64,000 nt of DNA from Hyaloperonospora brassicae. Lineage: Eukaryota > Oomycota > Peronosporomycetes > Peronosporales > Peronosporaceae. The position numbers and the translations under genes were made by a program. Every line of letters starts with the position of its first letter. The first letter of the stretch is position 1. The notes beneath the pieces are model-generated. The model saw nothing but the letters and a program-made list of their open reading frames with translations, was not told the DNA's origin and did no database searches. The stretch is from assembly GCA_947650285.1 (NCBI GenBank), contig CANTFL010001260.1:234112-298111 (forward strand). Reading direction: 5' to 3'. This document shows positions 21,421-34,200 of the stretch, piece by piece.

Positions 21421-23375
21421 TGTGGTAATACCCGGATCGAATGATGGGACGTGGATCGGTGGCCACCCAGTTATGGCGTCACTCACTGGTGGAAAAATGA
21501 TGCCAAGGGACCTAGCGATCCAATGAGGAGATGGATAGCGATCTCAACGGGGATCGACGATCCGATCCAAGTGTCGCCAGACTGATGGATATGGAACGAC
21601 CGGGGATAGAGAGATCTGGGACAAGAGGACAAGTAGAACGATTTCCATGGAGCGATCTAGGACGAGGAAGTGGGACGAAGCTATACAATTTACCTGAATG
21701 TTGGTCAAGGAGAAGGATGCGTGTGGAGCGATCTGGGACGAGGAAGTGGGACGAAGCTATACAATTTACCTGAATGTTGGTCAAGGAGAAAGATACGTAT
21801 AGCAACGGTCGTGGATATTGTGGCCAAGTCATTAAGGAAAGATGCATCTGGGACCAGGTGATGCGATGCGATATGACTCTGGGACGAAAGTGTTACATTC
21901 TACAGATCGGTAATACTCTTTACCGATCTCACAATGGAAATACTGATTTAGGTTAATTTTAGCCCGATCTGGAAACGTGGATACTCGTGGAGGTCCATGG
22001 AGCTATGTGGAGAGTCTCGTGGGCCAGATAAACCCTGAAGGGTGATATTGGAGCACATACAATGAACAGAAGAACATCTACTGCTGAATTGTACCGTGTA
22101 GATCTCAACGATAAAAATTTGGGCACCAGATCGGTCAGGTTCCCTGCTGACTATGGATATATCGATAATGAGGCTTTGGAATCATGATGAATATATTTGT
22201 TGAAGGTCCATGAGTGATGTCGCAACAGTTCAGACCGAAAGAGCCAGTGGAAGCCGGTTGAATCGACGTCGCAAAATGGATTTAGCCACATTTGGCACTT
22301 AAGTACTATTTCGGACCTTTTGGCACCAAAATTGGGAATTTGGTATCGTATTTGGGATTTGGTTTCCATTGGTGTTTAGGTACGATATCGAGGATATTGG
22401 CGCTATCTTAGGAGTACAGGTCATGAAATTTCGACACGTGTTCAAGGGGGCGATCCAGCTTAAAGGTGATATCGGTTTGGAGAGTGACCTACAGCTTGGA
22501 ATAGGCTTAAAGATAGGTTGGCTAGTAATTTGGTTGGTTAATAAACAGACTTGAGCTCTACTTCTTCTGCTCACGACGCGCGCTCCCTCCCTCTCTTCAA
22601 GGCAAGATTTCTTTGGCTTCCCCGACGGTTTGAGGCACGCGTGTTGTTGGGACATTGAAGGCCGATCTTGGATTGTTCGCCAAGATTGAGAAGAGCGATC
22701 TCGGGAAGTTTGGCCCGGATCGATCAAGTACTCACACTCAACCCAACTGCTAGGGTAGCAGCGACAAGGAAAAGGATTTTGGTTACAATATTGAGATACG
22801 GCTCAAGTGGTCAGAAGATCTGGACAAGGAGTTCAAGACAAGACCGAGCGATATCGAAGCGATCCACAAGCCAGATCGGCCCGTTCCATTTTGGCGAAAC
22901 AGGACACCTGTCTGCCCACATTGCGCACTTCCTGCAAGATCGGCCGATCCCAAGACCAGGTCGGACCGATCCCAAGGCAAGATCGACGCAAGATTACTAT
23001 TTGCTGAGTGAAGATTTTCGCACAGCAAAGACCCCGATCCCGAAGACAAATCGAGATCGGTGTGATTCGAAATCAAGATCGCGACACCTTTAAATAGAGA
23101 TCGTCGCGACTCAAGATCAAGATCGCAGAACCCCAGTTCGCGGTGTGAAGATTTCCGCATCGAGAGCGAACTCTCAACCCCAACGTTCAGCGAGATCGAC
23201 ATCTCCCAAGGCCATTACGAAGAGCTCAAGCCAGCTCAACCAACGGGTACACAAGGTAAGCACAAGGCTATACAACAAGGCACGGATCGGAGTACCCCCT
23301 CCATATGTCGGCAATTCCGGGCAAATAGAAGATCTAACCTTACATCTGCAAATGTGTGAGATCGACTTCGCCACA
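21421..23375 (+). mobile_element. LTR of a second family, long form (copy A)
   Basis: A 1955-bp sequence begins TGTGG and ends CCACA. It is matched in inverted orientation by 28921-30704 over essentially its whole length. Local GATCT/GATCG-rich sequence is characteristic of the family. Flanking tetramers are AAAT and AAAC, an imperfect duplication at best. It probably lies as a solo LTR inside the Gag-like sequence that surrounds it. Confidence 0.7.
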
Positions 23376-24545
23376 AAACCAGCATAATACACGAGACGAG
23401 CGAGATGGTGAAGCATCAAGTGGATATGGCGGCGGAAGGCGTTGCATCTGTAATTCAGAGCTCAGTGACGTTAGACCTTCAACAGACGTGCGATTCAATT
23501 TGCGATAAGTGGTTGCGGTGCGGTGTCGATTTAGATGGGCTTCGTTACGAATCTGTACGCTACTTCGTTGCAGAAACAACAACGAACGAAAACCTTTAAG
23601 CAATAACACGCATCCACAAAATTCTTACTAATACGCAAGCCGCGATAATTTTACAATTGCAGCGTCAAGTAGACGTGACGACGACTATACATGCGCACGT
23701 CAAGACGAATTGCGCGCATGTGAATAGGCAAAGCCAGAAAAGTATTGCCGGACTTATCAGTAATATTTCAAGTCACGTGAAAAAGGAGGTGGATAAGTGC
23801 ATCAATGTTCTACAGAGCAAGGCTCTTTAGTCCGGTCTAGACACGCTGCGGCAAGGTGATGCACTAACCAAGCACCCCATTTTCTCAATACACCATAGAG
23901 CACAGCTTGCAGCCGGCTATTGATGTCATCTGCGTGACAGTTACGGAGGGCGTGAGTGAGCTTTCGTCTGAATATGAGCGCCATAGGATCCGAACGACCC
24001 GCTACGAGCCCGATTGGACCAGCGACGGCCGAGGAGACTCTGACGGACACACTAAAGTCGAGAAGAGGATGCTAGAAGCATGGAAGAAATCCTATCGACA
24101 TGCACCACGACCTGTAGCTCTTGTTTAACTGCCTAAAGGAGGGATCTGTCCATTCATCAACCTTGATGATGAGTCAAAGGTGCCAAAATCGTCGGAGAGG
24201 GACCAGCAACATACAGTTAATATGGTGCTCATAAGTGCTGCGACACAGAAAGAGGATAAAGCGCTGCAAACATTGTCAACAGCTAGTTCTTTTTTAAAGA
24301 CGTCACCCGAGTTGAATAGGGTGGTGGTAGTAAGGCCACATGAGGCCGTGGCTGCGGGGACTATTATTTCGTCACAAACCGAGGGGTGTCAAGAATGTTC
24401 GACACCACTTCGGCCGACAGCAATTAGCCTCGTGCAATTGCAGCCACTTCGCGTGCGCACTCGAGGTCATGCATGCCACCCAGATCATCGAGCGCGAGAA
24501 CCAAAATTAAGTGTACTCGTGCCAGAGCAGCAGCTTTCAGTATAA
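23376..24545 (+). pseudogene. Decayed coiled-coil, Gag-like ORF, 3' part
   Basis: Helical fragments occur in changing frames: MVKHQVDMAAEGVASVIQSS at 23405, then QAAIILQLQRQVDVTT, then segments to 24545. The style matches the region before the LTR at 21421, so both may be one gene split by that LTR (inference). There is no catalytic motif. Confidence 0.4.
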
Positions 24546-25720
24546 GTGAGAGCGGAGAAGACAGAACCAAGCTACTTGTCGATTAAAATGTAAATGTTGT
24601 TATTTCTTGAAAAGTTTACGAGTTCGACTTCTTTTCCTTGAAGTCGCCAGGTTGTGACATGCAATCAGCGAAATCGTCCAAAATGTCGCTTGTCATCTCG
24701 CCTAGGTCATAGTCCATTTTTTCGTTGATGGAGAAGATGAAGCTGGTAGGTGTATATAAGTAATACTGTCCTCTAAAGTTTTCCTTACACTACAGTAAGT
24801 CAACATAGACGCTTATTTTGTCGGGGAATAAGAACATATCGATGTTGTGCCCATTAAATGTTGTGCGCTGTGAAAGATACCATCTGCTCTGTACCACCAA
24901 AATCACGCTCAATCTGACACGAAGATGATGGTTCTGAGAACAGCACTCTCACATCTTTTTGGTGAAATACGGTAGTCGCCTTCGTTCTCGCGGCTTTGCC
25001 AAAACTCAAGTACTAATTCCTTTGGTGTGTAGTCTTTCTTTCGTGCAATATCAACAGGATCCTCCAGCCATCGATCAATTTCCTCTTCTGCGCGCCGGTC
25101 CTGCCGACTTACAGTTGGCGGTCGACTTGATCTCGGCACGAATTCTTCTTCCAGACGGCTGAGGTGCACAACAGGTAGATGTGTTAAAAAAGGCCGCGGG
25201 TTCACTTACTGCCGTAAGTAAGTTCTATATTTTGCTTCGGTATTTTGCGCTCACATCATTCTTCCTGGTCACAGCCTCCCCTGCGCTTTTTCTATGATGA
25301 CGGCACGTAGAATTCAGTGCACGATTGAGACTCCTCTCCCTTCGATTATATACAAGGTGGAGTTTTGACTAAATTCCCAATACAAGGTGATATTCGTGGA
25401 ATTGCTTATAATTGAAATATCTGCTGAAGAAGCGTTCGTCCAATGCTTCTCGTAATTGCGTCCGTAAATTCGTAGCCAGTGGCGTGAGTCACTTGCAGGG
25501 ATCTATCGCGTCTTTTTGTCGGTTTATAGGTAGTGTGGTAAAGACTGATAAGGGTCGAGGTCGTGAATACGCGATAAATACAAATGTACGAGTATTTTTA
25601 CTTGAACAAGACGCTCTTCTCGACATGTTTGCTTGATATAACCAATTTGGTTCTTCATAGACAGCACCTGGACCAAGTCGCCATGGTGATTAGTCAACGG
25701 AAGATCTGGTGGTCGCTGGT
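24546..25720. other. No gene recognised
   Basis: Only short ORFs on both strands. A charged minus-strand fragment at 24909-25205 (SRQDRRAEEEIDRWLEDPVD) could be transposon debris but shows no diagnostic motif. Confidence 0.4.
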
Positions 25721-26591
25721 TGTGATAAGTGTAAAGTAAAACGATCATGAGATTTTTACCGTTGAGTCAGGACGTGGGAGCTCACAGATCGCAGGCGTCA
25801 ATTAAGTCCGAAAAAAATTGTGATTGGAGGAACACTGTCTGAGATTGGTGGATCACGGCCAAGATCAGATCTCTCGAATTCAATCTGATCTCTACAAGTC
25901 TGGTGTGGGTCACGCCAAGTTTTTAGAGAGAACACACTTGATGTAAATTACCTAGGTACTAGTGGGCGATACACTTGAGAGGAAGACGCGTGGCTTCGAA
26001 CTCGGTGATATGGATAAAACTAGATATGTGTTAGGTTTTGGTTTTGATTGGTTAACATTAAACGGATTTCAATTTGCTTCTAAGTACACATGTCGACTTA
26101 TCTTCTGGGTTGGATCATTGGCCACCCGACGTCAAAGAAAGTCGCATACTTATATCAAGTGATATCCCTGAATTGTTTTCTAGGGATCAAGGACTCTTTA
26201 CAAACCCCAACTGCGATCGGACGCAGTCGACAAGTGAAGGCAAAGGGTGCGAGATCGCGATACAGCTTGAGTGGTCAGAAAGATTGCGGATCAAGAATTT
26301 ACTTTGGACAAGGCGATCTATTGGAGATCAAGGTGACTCATATCGAGCACCTTACGAGTACACCCGCTATTGTGGGAAGGTTTACACGCGACAGCAACAA
26401 TCCCAACCACGGTTAAGCTTAACATCGACTTAATTACACCTGGAAGAACGTAACCCGACCCACCGACGGGTACACAAGGTTAACGAAGAATACAGCACGA
26501 AATTGGGGTACCTTCTACGTTCTTCGGTCGTCCAGGCGCCAGTGGAGAATGTGGATCGACTCTTTAAAAGAGCGATTACCACTCTACCACA
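25721..26591 (+). mobile_element. LTR of the second family, short form (copy B)
   Basis: An 871-bp sequence begins TGTGATAAG and ends CCACA. It is closely similar, in inverted orientation, to 39565-40482. It shares a block around CGGGTACACAAGGT and the CCACA end with the long form, so both belong to one superfamily. No target duplication is visible. Confidence 0.65.
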
Positions 26592-28100
26592 AGTGCTTTA
26601 CGATCTCTATCTCTATATCATGCCGTTACTGCAGGACATTTATCAAGAATTCTTTTGAATGAACGTGTTATGCTTTAAAAAAATGTAACGTAGAATACCC
26701 AACAAGTCGTGTGGAGGCAGTCTTAGACTTACTGCGCTCAAAAAAAAGGTTCCCGGTGACAGACACCACCCTGACCTGATAAAGTCATTTTAATCATCCG
26801 TGATATCAATTCCGCCATCTCCCAGTAAGCTGCAGCACCAGCAGCTCTATTTCAACCACATGATGACGTCGTAGCAGCGTAATCCCTGTCTGCATATCAC
26901 CTCCCGGTGTAAATTGAGCTCTCTGCACAGCATCGATATCACGTCCCCCCTGAGTCGCTCGTATCCCCATAAAAATCGGTCGTCGCTAAGCTTAAGTCTT
27001 CGAGCATGTTCTCCAGCCATCCTAGGGAGAGCTTTGAAATGCCGCCATCACGATCTCCATATGCGGGGTTAAACTTGCTTGTTCCCAAAAGAAGTGACTT
27101 GTGCTGCCAGGCTTTGTCTACCAGGTAAACGCGCAACCCAAGAAACTTGCCATGCGTTGTTTTGCAAGCTCAAAACTCTGCCACGATCGTAAAGTTCGGG
27201 TATTCCTCTCGGTTCTCCTGAAGATAGCTAGTGATCTATTGCAGCGTTCAAGAATACGGCTTCAAGATTGATTCCTTCTCCTCCTTCGTAGTCATCTTGG
27301 CCTTCATCTCGTCCTTTTAGAGTAGCGCTTGAAGAAGTCTTGCCTCTTCGTACTCAACAACCACCGGAAAATGCCAAGTTTTGATTTATAATCATGATAG
27401 TGGTCATCAGAACGTTTAGCCAGGTTGGGTTGATTAAATACGGGACGAACGGTGACCAATGGACGTAATTGTGGTCGTGTTTGCGCGTCTTGACGGTCAC
27501 TGTTTCCGGTTTTGGTGATCCAAAGTTGTGCATATTCTAAAGATGCTTCACGGCCACGGTCATTTTTCCAGCATAGAGCTTAAACAGTTTTCCCCCGAAT
27601 TTTAACTCGCCTCGTCGCCCAAACAAGCCCGCGCGAAGACCTCCTTTCCGTTCTCGATGTACTTGACCCGAATACCCCATATGAATATACATGAATTCTC
27701 ATTTGGTCGTGGAGGCACCAAACCGAAGCGTTCGAGGACCTAAAAATCTTCCATTGCTGAGAGGAACGCAAAAAGTGGTTCTGACAGGACTTTACGCGGT
27801 GCCATCTGTGTTTCTTCGGATGTCCTTGTGAGCAGGCCTGCGTTGGAAAACGATGTGGTCTGTGGTTTGTTCACCAGCGTAGGCTTGCTTTTGTTTACCC
27901 CTGCTGTGGTCACCAGTTTGTCGGCTGTACTTCGAGCGGGTCGAAAGCTCACCACACGTGGGCGCAGGCCGTAATTTGGTCCGAAAACTTCCTGATTGGG
28001 CCTAATATATTTCAGTGCGGTTGTGGATGATCGTGCTGTTTTCAGCCATATCAATGCGTAGGATACGGACACGCCAGAACCCCTTAAATACAAATGCGCG
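26592..28100 (-). mobile_element. Probable hAT-like transposase remnant
   Basis: Minus-strand fragments read, from N to C: a segment with GNSDRQDAQTR-like charged sequence and broken zinc-finger-like spacing at 27.4-27.7 kb, then VYLVDKAWQHKSLLLGTSKF and FYGDTSDSGG at 26939-27136. The latter pattern (motif, then T-S-D-S-G-G) resembles transposases of the hAT superfamily as I remember them. Many stops and frameshifts are present. The assignment is tentative and ends are not defined. Confidence 0.4.
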
Positions 28101-28920
28101 AGAGCTAATGTCGGGGGGGGGGGAAACTTTAAGAAATTTTTCGTTCAATCGAACTCTAGCGAAGAGAAACTTAAATCGATTTTCGTGTTCCCTGTTTTTT
28201 GTAGAAGCGTTTTTCACCGATTTTTATGCCCCCCTACCCTATTTCTAAGATTTAACAATAGTAAACGGTGCAAATCTCTACATTACATTACATATCGTAC
28301 AGTTGTGTATCATATGGAATAGGGTAAGATAAAGTACCAGTATTACAGTGTCTCAAAGCAAGTGTGTATATTTATCGTTTCTTGTAAGCAATTTTATTTA
28401 AAGCAACTATTCGTCATGGTGCGACCATCCATTTAATAACGTTACATCAATTACACCTGTCATCTATAAATTACAATAGTAACCCAAGCCTCTCTTTCTA
28501 TATCGACCTCGCCAATTCGATGTCAAAATTTGCCGTCCGAAAGTTGTCGGAAATAAATTATATGGACAGTAAGATTCCCATGGCAAAATCGCTGGATCAC
28601 ACCTGCCTAATATACATGCAGTTACATATTATTTGGATAGTAGATGCCGGATCAAGTAGAGGGTAACTCAATAAATATAATATCCAACACTAAGAATGAC
28701 GAAAAAATAAACCACACATTATCGATTAAGGTACAGATCTTATTTTATTGTCTGTTCGACGCTCTGCCTTTAAACTTTTCGGCAACCATTATATCGAACA
28801 AGTAAGACATGTTTTAGGACAACATGTAATCTTTTGCTTTTAAATTGTATCGAGCTCGCTAAGGTACAGAGAGTCATATTATTTTTTCAATCCAGATGGC
28901 ACGTTCTCACTGAGTGCTAT
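28101..28920. other. AT-rich, no feature seen
   Basis: No coherent ORF, repeat or RNA signature was found apart from a short poly-G run near 28120. Confidence 0.5.
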
Positions 28921-30704
28921 TGTGGTGAAGTCGATCTCACACATTTGCAGATGTAAGGTTAGATCTTCTATTTGCCCAGAATTGCCGACATATGGAGGGG
29001 GTACTCCGATCCTTGCCTTGTTGTATAGCCTTGTGCTTACCTTGTGTACCCGTTGGTTGGGCTGGCTTGAGCTCTTCGTAATGGCCTTGGGAGATGTCGA
29101 TCTCGCTGAACGTTGGGGTTGAGAGTTCGCTCTCGAAGCGGAAATCTTCACACCGCGAACTGGGGTTCTGCGATCTTGATCTTGAGTCGCGACGATATCT
29201 ATTTAAAGGTGTCGCGATCTTGATTTTGGATCACACCGATCTCGATTTGTCTTCGGGATCGGGGTCTTTGCTGTGCGAAAATCTTCACTCAGCAAATAGT
29301 AATCTTGCGTCGATCTTGCCTTGGGATCGGTCCGATCTGGTCTTGGGATTGGCCGATCTTGCAGGAAGTGAGCAATGTGGGCAGACAGGTGTCCTGTTTC
29401 GCCAAAATGGAACGGGCCGATCTGGCTTGTGGATCGCTTCGATATCGCTCGGTCTTGTCTTGAACTCCTTGTCCAGATCTTCTGACCACTTGAGCCGTAT
29501 CTCAATATTGTAACCAAAATCCTTTTCCTTGTCGCTGCTACCCTAGCAGTTGAGTTGAGTGTGAGTACTTGATCGATCCGGGCCAAACTTCCCGAGATCG
29601 CTCTTCTCAATCTTGGCGAACAATCCAAGATCGGCCTTCAATGTCCCAACAACACGCGTGCCTCAAACCGTCGGGGAAGCCAAAGAAATCTTGCCTTGAA
29701 GAGAGGGAGGGAGCGCGCGTCGTGAGCAGAAGAAGTAGAGCTCAAGTCTGTTTTATTAACCAACCAAATTACTAGCCAACCTATCTTTAAGCCTATTCCA
29801 AGCTGTAGGTCACTCTCCAAACCGATATCACCTTTAAGCTGGATCGCCCCCTTGAACACGTGTCGAAATTTCATGACCTGTACTCCTAAGATAGCGCCAA
29901 TATCCTCGATATCGTACCTAAACACCAATGGAAACCAAATCCCAAATACGATACCAAATTCCCAATTTTGGTGCCAAAAGGTCCGAAATAGTACTTAAGT
30001 GCCAAATGTGGCTAAATCCATTTTGCGACGTCGATTCAACCGGCTTCCACTGGCTCTTTCGGTCTGAACTTTTGCGACATCACTCATGGACCTTCAACAA
30101 ATATATTCATCATGATTCCAAAGCCTCATTATCGATATATCCATAGTCAGCAGGGAACCTGACCGATCTGGTGCCCAAATTTTTATCGTTGAGATCTACA
30201 CGGTACAATTCAGCAGTAGATGTTCTTCTGTTCATTGTATGTGCTCCAATATCACCCTTCAGGGTTTATCTGGCCCACGAGACTCTCCACATAGCTCCAT
30301 GGACCTCCACGAGTATTCACGTTTCCAGATCGGGCTAAAATTAACCTAAATCAGTATTTCCATTGTGAGATCGGTAAAGAGTATTACCGATCTGTAGAAT
30401 GTAACACCTTCGTCCCAGAGTCATATCGCACCACCTGGTTCCAGATGTACCTTTGGCAATCATATATATAATGCGACTCGTCCCAGATTAGTCCTTTGAT
30501 ATCATCCCTTTCTTCTCCTTGTCCCAAATCGTTCCATGTTCATCATTCTGGCGACACCTGGATCGGATCGCTGATCCCCGCTGGAACCACCTTTCGTCTC
30601 TTATTGGATCGCTAGATCACTGGGTGTTTTTTTCGCCAGTAAGAACTGCTTAACTGATTGGTCACCGATCTACGTCCCAAAATTCGATAAGTGACTTTGC
30701 CACA
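28921..30704 (-). mobile_element. Solo LTR of the second family, long form (copy A')
   Basis: A 1784-bp inverted counterpart of 21421-23375, running TGTGG...CCACA. CTAT flanks it on both sides (28917-28920 and 30705-30708), a perfect 4-bp duplication, so this is a solo LTR. The shared ORF-like stretches with copy A are not genes; they are LTR sequence open by chance. Confidence 0.75.
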
Positions 30705-33700
30705 CTATCTTCGATTGTGCAGATGTATAAAACGCCGTCGTGTAGAATATCTACATCTTAGTTTACTGTTACTCTTCACCTTCTCATTCGATGATGACCT
30801 AATGTGAATCGGTAAACTTCGTAGAAGCGCATAAGCATAAATAGCCGAGTGAGTTCTCGATCAATTCAGCCGAAAACATGAGACAATGAGTTATGTAAAT
30901 ATACCTTCTTTATTGGTGAAAATACAAACGATTCTGTGATGTAGGGCTTGAAAAGTAGCTTGTTTTATTGATGTAAAATAGGGTAAATTGCTTATTGCAT
31001 GTACCGACTGATTGATGGCCAATATAGGCATGTGATAAGTACCCAATCAACTCGTGTTGAGCGGACGTCTCCTCAAGGTATTGAATTGATAATACACGTA
31101 TGCGGTTATTGCGCATTATTGTCGATTCATAAGTGGCTATATATATATATATATATATATATATGGGTATTAGCTATTCTGTGAGTAAGCGGGGTACAAA
31201 TGTTAAAACTGATTCGTAAAATAGGTGGACCAAATTCTTTGCAAGCAACTGGGAAAACAGCAAGGTTAAAAGATCAAGCCAATCAGATTAAGAGCACACC
31301 TCACTTCTGTGATTGACACTGGCATGTGAAAGCATGCATAATTAACCTTAATCCAACGCTTCTAACATTTTGCGAGCATCCCTCAATCTAGTGATTAGTT
31401 TTCATAACTATCACAATGCACAGCATCTACATAATAACTATGAGAGGAGATATTCTGATTTTCGTTTCGCCTTTTTAAAAATGTTTAGCTCACGTAGTGC
31501 ACCGTTCGTTAAGATGTCTTGATCCCTTAGTTAGAGCCTTAAAGGTTGATAATATAACTTGCGGATGAATTTGACATGGGGTAACGCTGCATAGTATCCT
31601 TATAAAAGATCATGGGTCGATCGTTTATCGAGACCGCATGAAAGGTGGCTTCTCGATAGGCAAATAATAATTGTTATCATTTGATAAATTTTGGTACCAC
31701 TTTTTTTCACGTGATATAGAATCACTGCACAAAACGAACCCTTTAGAACTTTATGCCAACCCTCGCGATCTTGGCGGTATAATGTAAAAAGCATATTGTG
31801 CTTTTAAAAGCAATGTTAAGTATAGTGTGCTAGTACTATTGCTCATCATTCCCAAGTATTTTAGATATTAGGCCTTTATCGAGTCGTTTGACGTGCGATC
31901 GTAAATGTCTTCAATGCCAGATGAGTTTTTACCAGGTAACGGATAGCATGTCATTAAAGCAGGAATATGATCATTATCTAATAATTTACAACTAAGTTGC
32001 TGGATCTGACCTATGCATACGGCTTTTCTGCCCATTTGGTATACGTTTTGCAAAATTAAAATATATTGAATGCATGTCTTGTCTTACTATTTTGATTTTG
32101 CACTTTTAAACACGTAATTAATCCTGTTGCTTGTACTGATATATTTGCGCAGATATCCATACGAAGCAAAAATTAAAAATGTCGTCAGATTGCTACAACA
32201 AAGCGACGAATTTTGAATGTCGTCGATGCATTTTAATTTGCGTAAATGTCCAAAAGAAATAAGGATCTTAGATATTATTACCAAGTGATCCAAATTTAAG
32301 CTATAAGACAACACAAAAAGGCATATGTCGGGATCGCGGGGAAGATCGTATTTAAAAATCCAAACAATTGAAGTTTTCAATTCATGTACATAGCGGTCGC
32401 AAGAAAACAAGAACGTGTTTTATCAATTATTATCCAAGGCTTGGACTTATTATCTATTTACATAATCAGTTCTGCTGACGCATGCTCTTCTTCCGTATAA
32501 ATACCTTCTTTATTCAAATTTGCATGGGGCACCATTTTAGTGGATTGTATCCAAGTAGCCCAGGTATTTTACTGCGATAGAGATACTTGATTTACAAAGT
32601 GTAATTGTATTTTCGTTGATCACCGATTACTTTCCTCTACATACCCTGATGATGACCATGATACATTCATGTTAATTGGTAATTCTTATTGACATCGATA
32701 TGTGTCCGAGATAGTGATCGACCGACGGTTGAATCCAAATATGTGATCCACATGGATACCGTGATTCACATTACATACATTCTCTTTCCTCAGTCTCAGA
32801 ACCATTAGAATGTTATCCCTCTCTTGGATTTTGATCCTCCATCTCTCCTATATAGGCCAATTAGCCGATTAGCCGATCTGAATGATTTTAATTTTAAGCA
32901 AAATTCTCTGACATATCGTTCCCAATCCATTTTTAGTCAATTTACAATAGATACGGCAAGTATTTCTACGCGGAATATAATCCATCTACTTTCACTCGGC
33001 GATCATTGTTCTGGCAAATATCGATCGATAATTTCTTTTAATCAGTGCCTTTAATTTTACTAGATATTGATCTATGCGGTATTATGTATGTAATGCTTGT
33101 GAAATCCTTTTATACAAAAATTTTCCCGGAGAAGTGGATTGAATAAAGATCGATGCAGTTCATAATTTTCCCAAACTTTAAAAATTTATACCATCCCTAA
33201 GAGCCCCTAGTTGGACTCGATCGTGCCTTATGTAGAACGTTATAGAAATGATCTTAAGCAAATTATTTTAAGCAGAGTTTCGAAGTAGTATCGGTTTGGA
33301 CGTACATGATCAGTGAAAGCAAGTGTTTCGTCGAGTGCGTATTGATGACGTAGTATACGACGCCGTATATATCTTGTCACGATACGATCCCGTCATAATG
33401 GAAGGTATCAATCAACTCTGTGATTGAGACGAGCCGGACAATCTGATATTCAGACACATTTAAAAAATTGTCAAGTGACGCGATGGTGGGCCTTACCCGA
33501 TAACCGCCATTCATCTAGCACGAATCCATTTCACCGGTGGCCTGTAATCATAAAAACGTCGACTTCCACGTTTCTTTATAAATTCACGTGAGTGTGAGGG
33601 CAAGATACTGAGAATAGCAGGATTTAGTAGTATTGGGTAGTGAGGCCTCAGCTAAAAGCGAAAGCTGCAACTGAACCCGAATGAGCGAACAACGAAGTTA

Positions 33701-34200
33701 TACACCTTTATCCCAACGCTACAGCCATTTCTCTACCACGTCAAGTTTGTTCTGCTGTTGCAAAATAAGTTCTTAACAAATGGAAGAACTAGCGACGATA
33801 TGACACCTGACTAAGCGGTTCAACGCGTGTGTATACGAAGAAGTGAGTGAGAAGGTGAGCTCTATATAGGTACGCGTACGTACTACTAGGTCCTGTCGCT
33901 GGTCAGCTGAGTTACCTCATCAGATACTTCTTTTCCAGACGTGGTAGAACTAGGCCCTGGAAAGCAGATCGCCTACAAACATATTCGTGTATCGAGATGA
34001 TCGGATTCCTCGGTGTCAGAACGGGGCCCTGTTATACATGCTAGTCGGTGTGAGAGGCCTCCAGCCAGTGATCGACATCATTGTCGAAAAAAGCCGAAGA
34101 CCCATGACAGTTCCATGGTCGGAGAAAGCGCGCCATTAAAGAACAACTCCTGTGTCCATAGCATAATCGCCAACCGATCCGCCAAGTCGTTGTTTGTGCG
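30705..34200. other. AT-rich, gene-empty stretch
   Basis: No family motif in any frame and no long ORF. It contains a TA dinucleotide microsatellite (31137-31164). This could be very old decayed transposon sequence or unconstrained spacer. Confidence 0.55.
31137..31164. repeat. TA dinucleotide microsatellite
   Basis: An uninterrupted TA run of about 14 units. Confidence 0.95.

Noticed and set aside
22369..22554. ORFs shared between 22.1-23.4 kb and 28.9-30.1 kb
   Set aside because: They are shared because both lie in copies of one LTR; no domain or codon pattern suggests protein.
33840..34200. 3' tail of the LINE remnant at 34.2-38.8 kb
   Set aside because: No CAA-type tail or conserved 3' block is visible where it would be expected, so the 3' end is left undefined.
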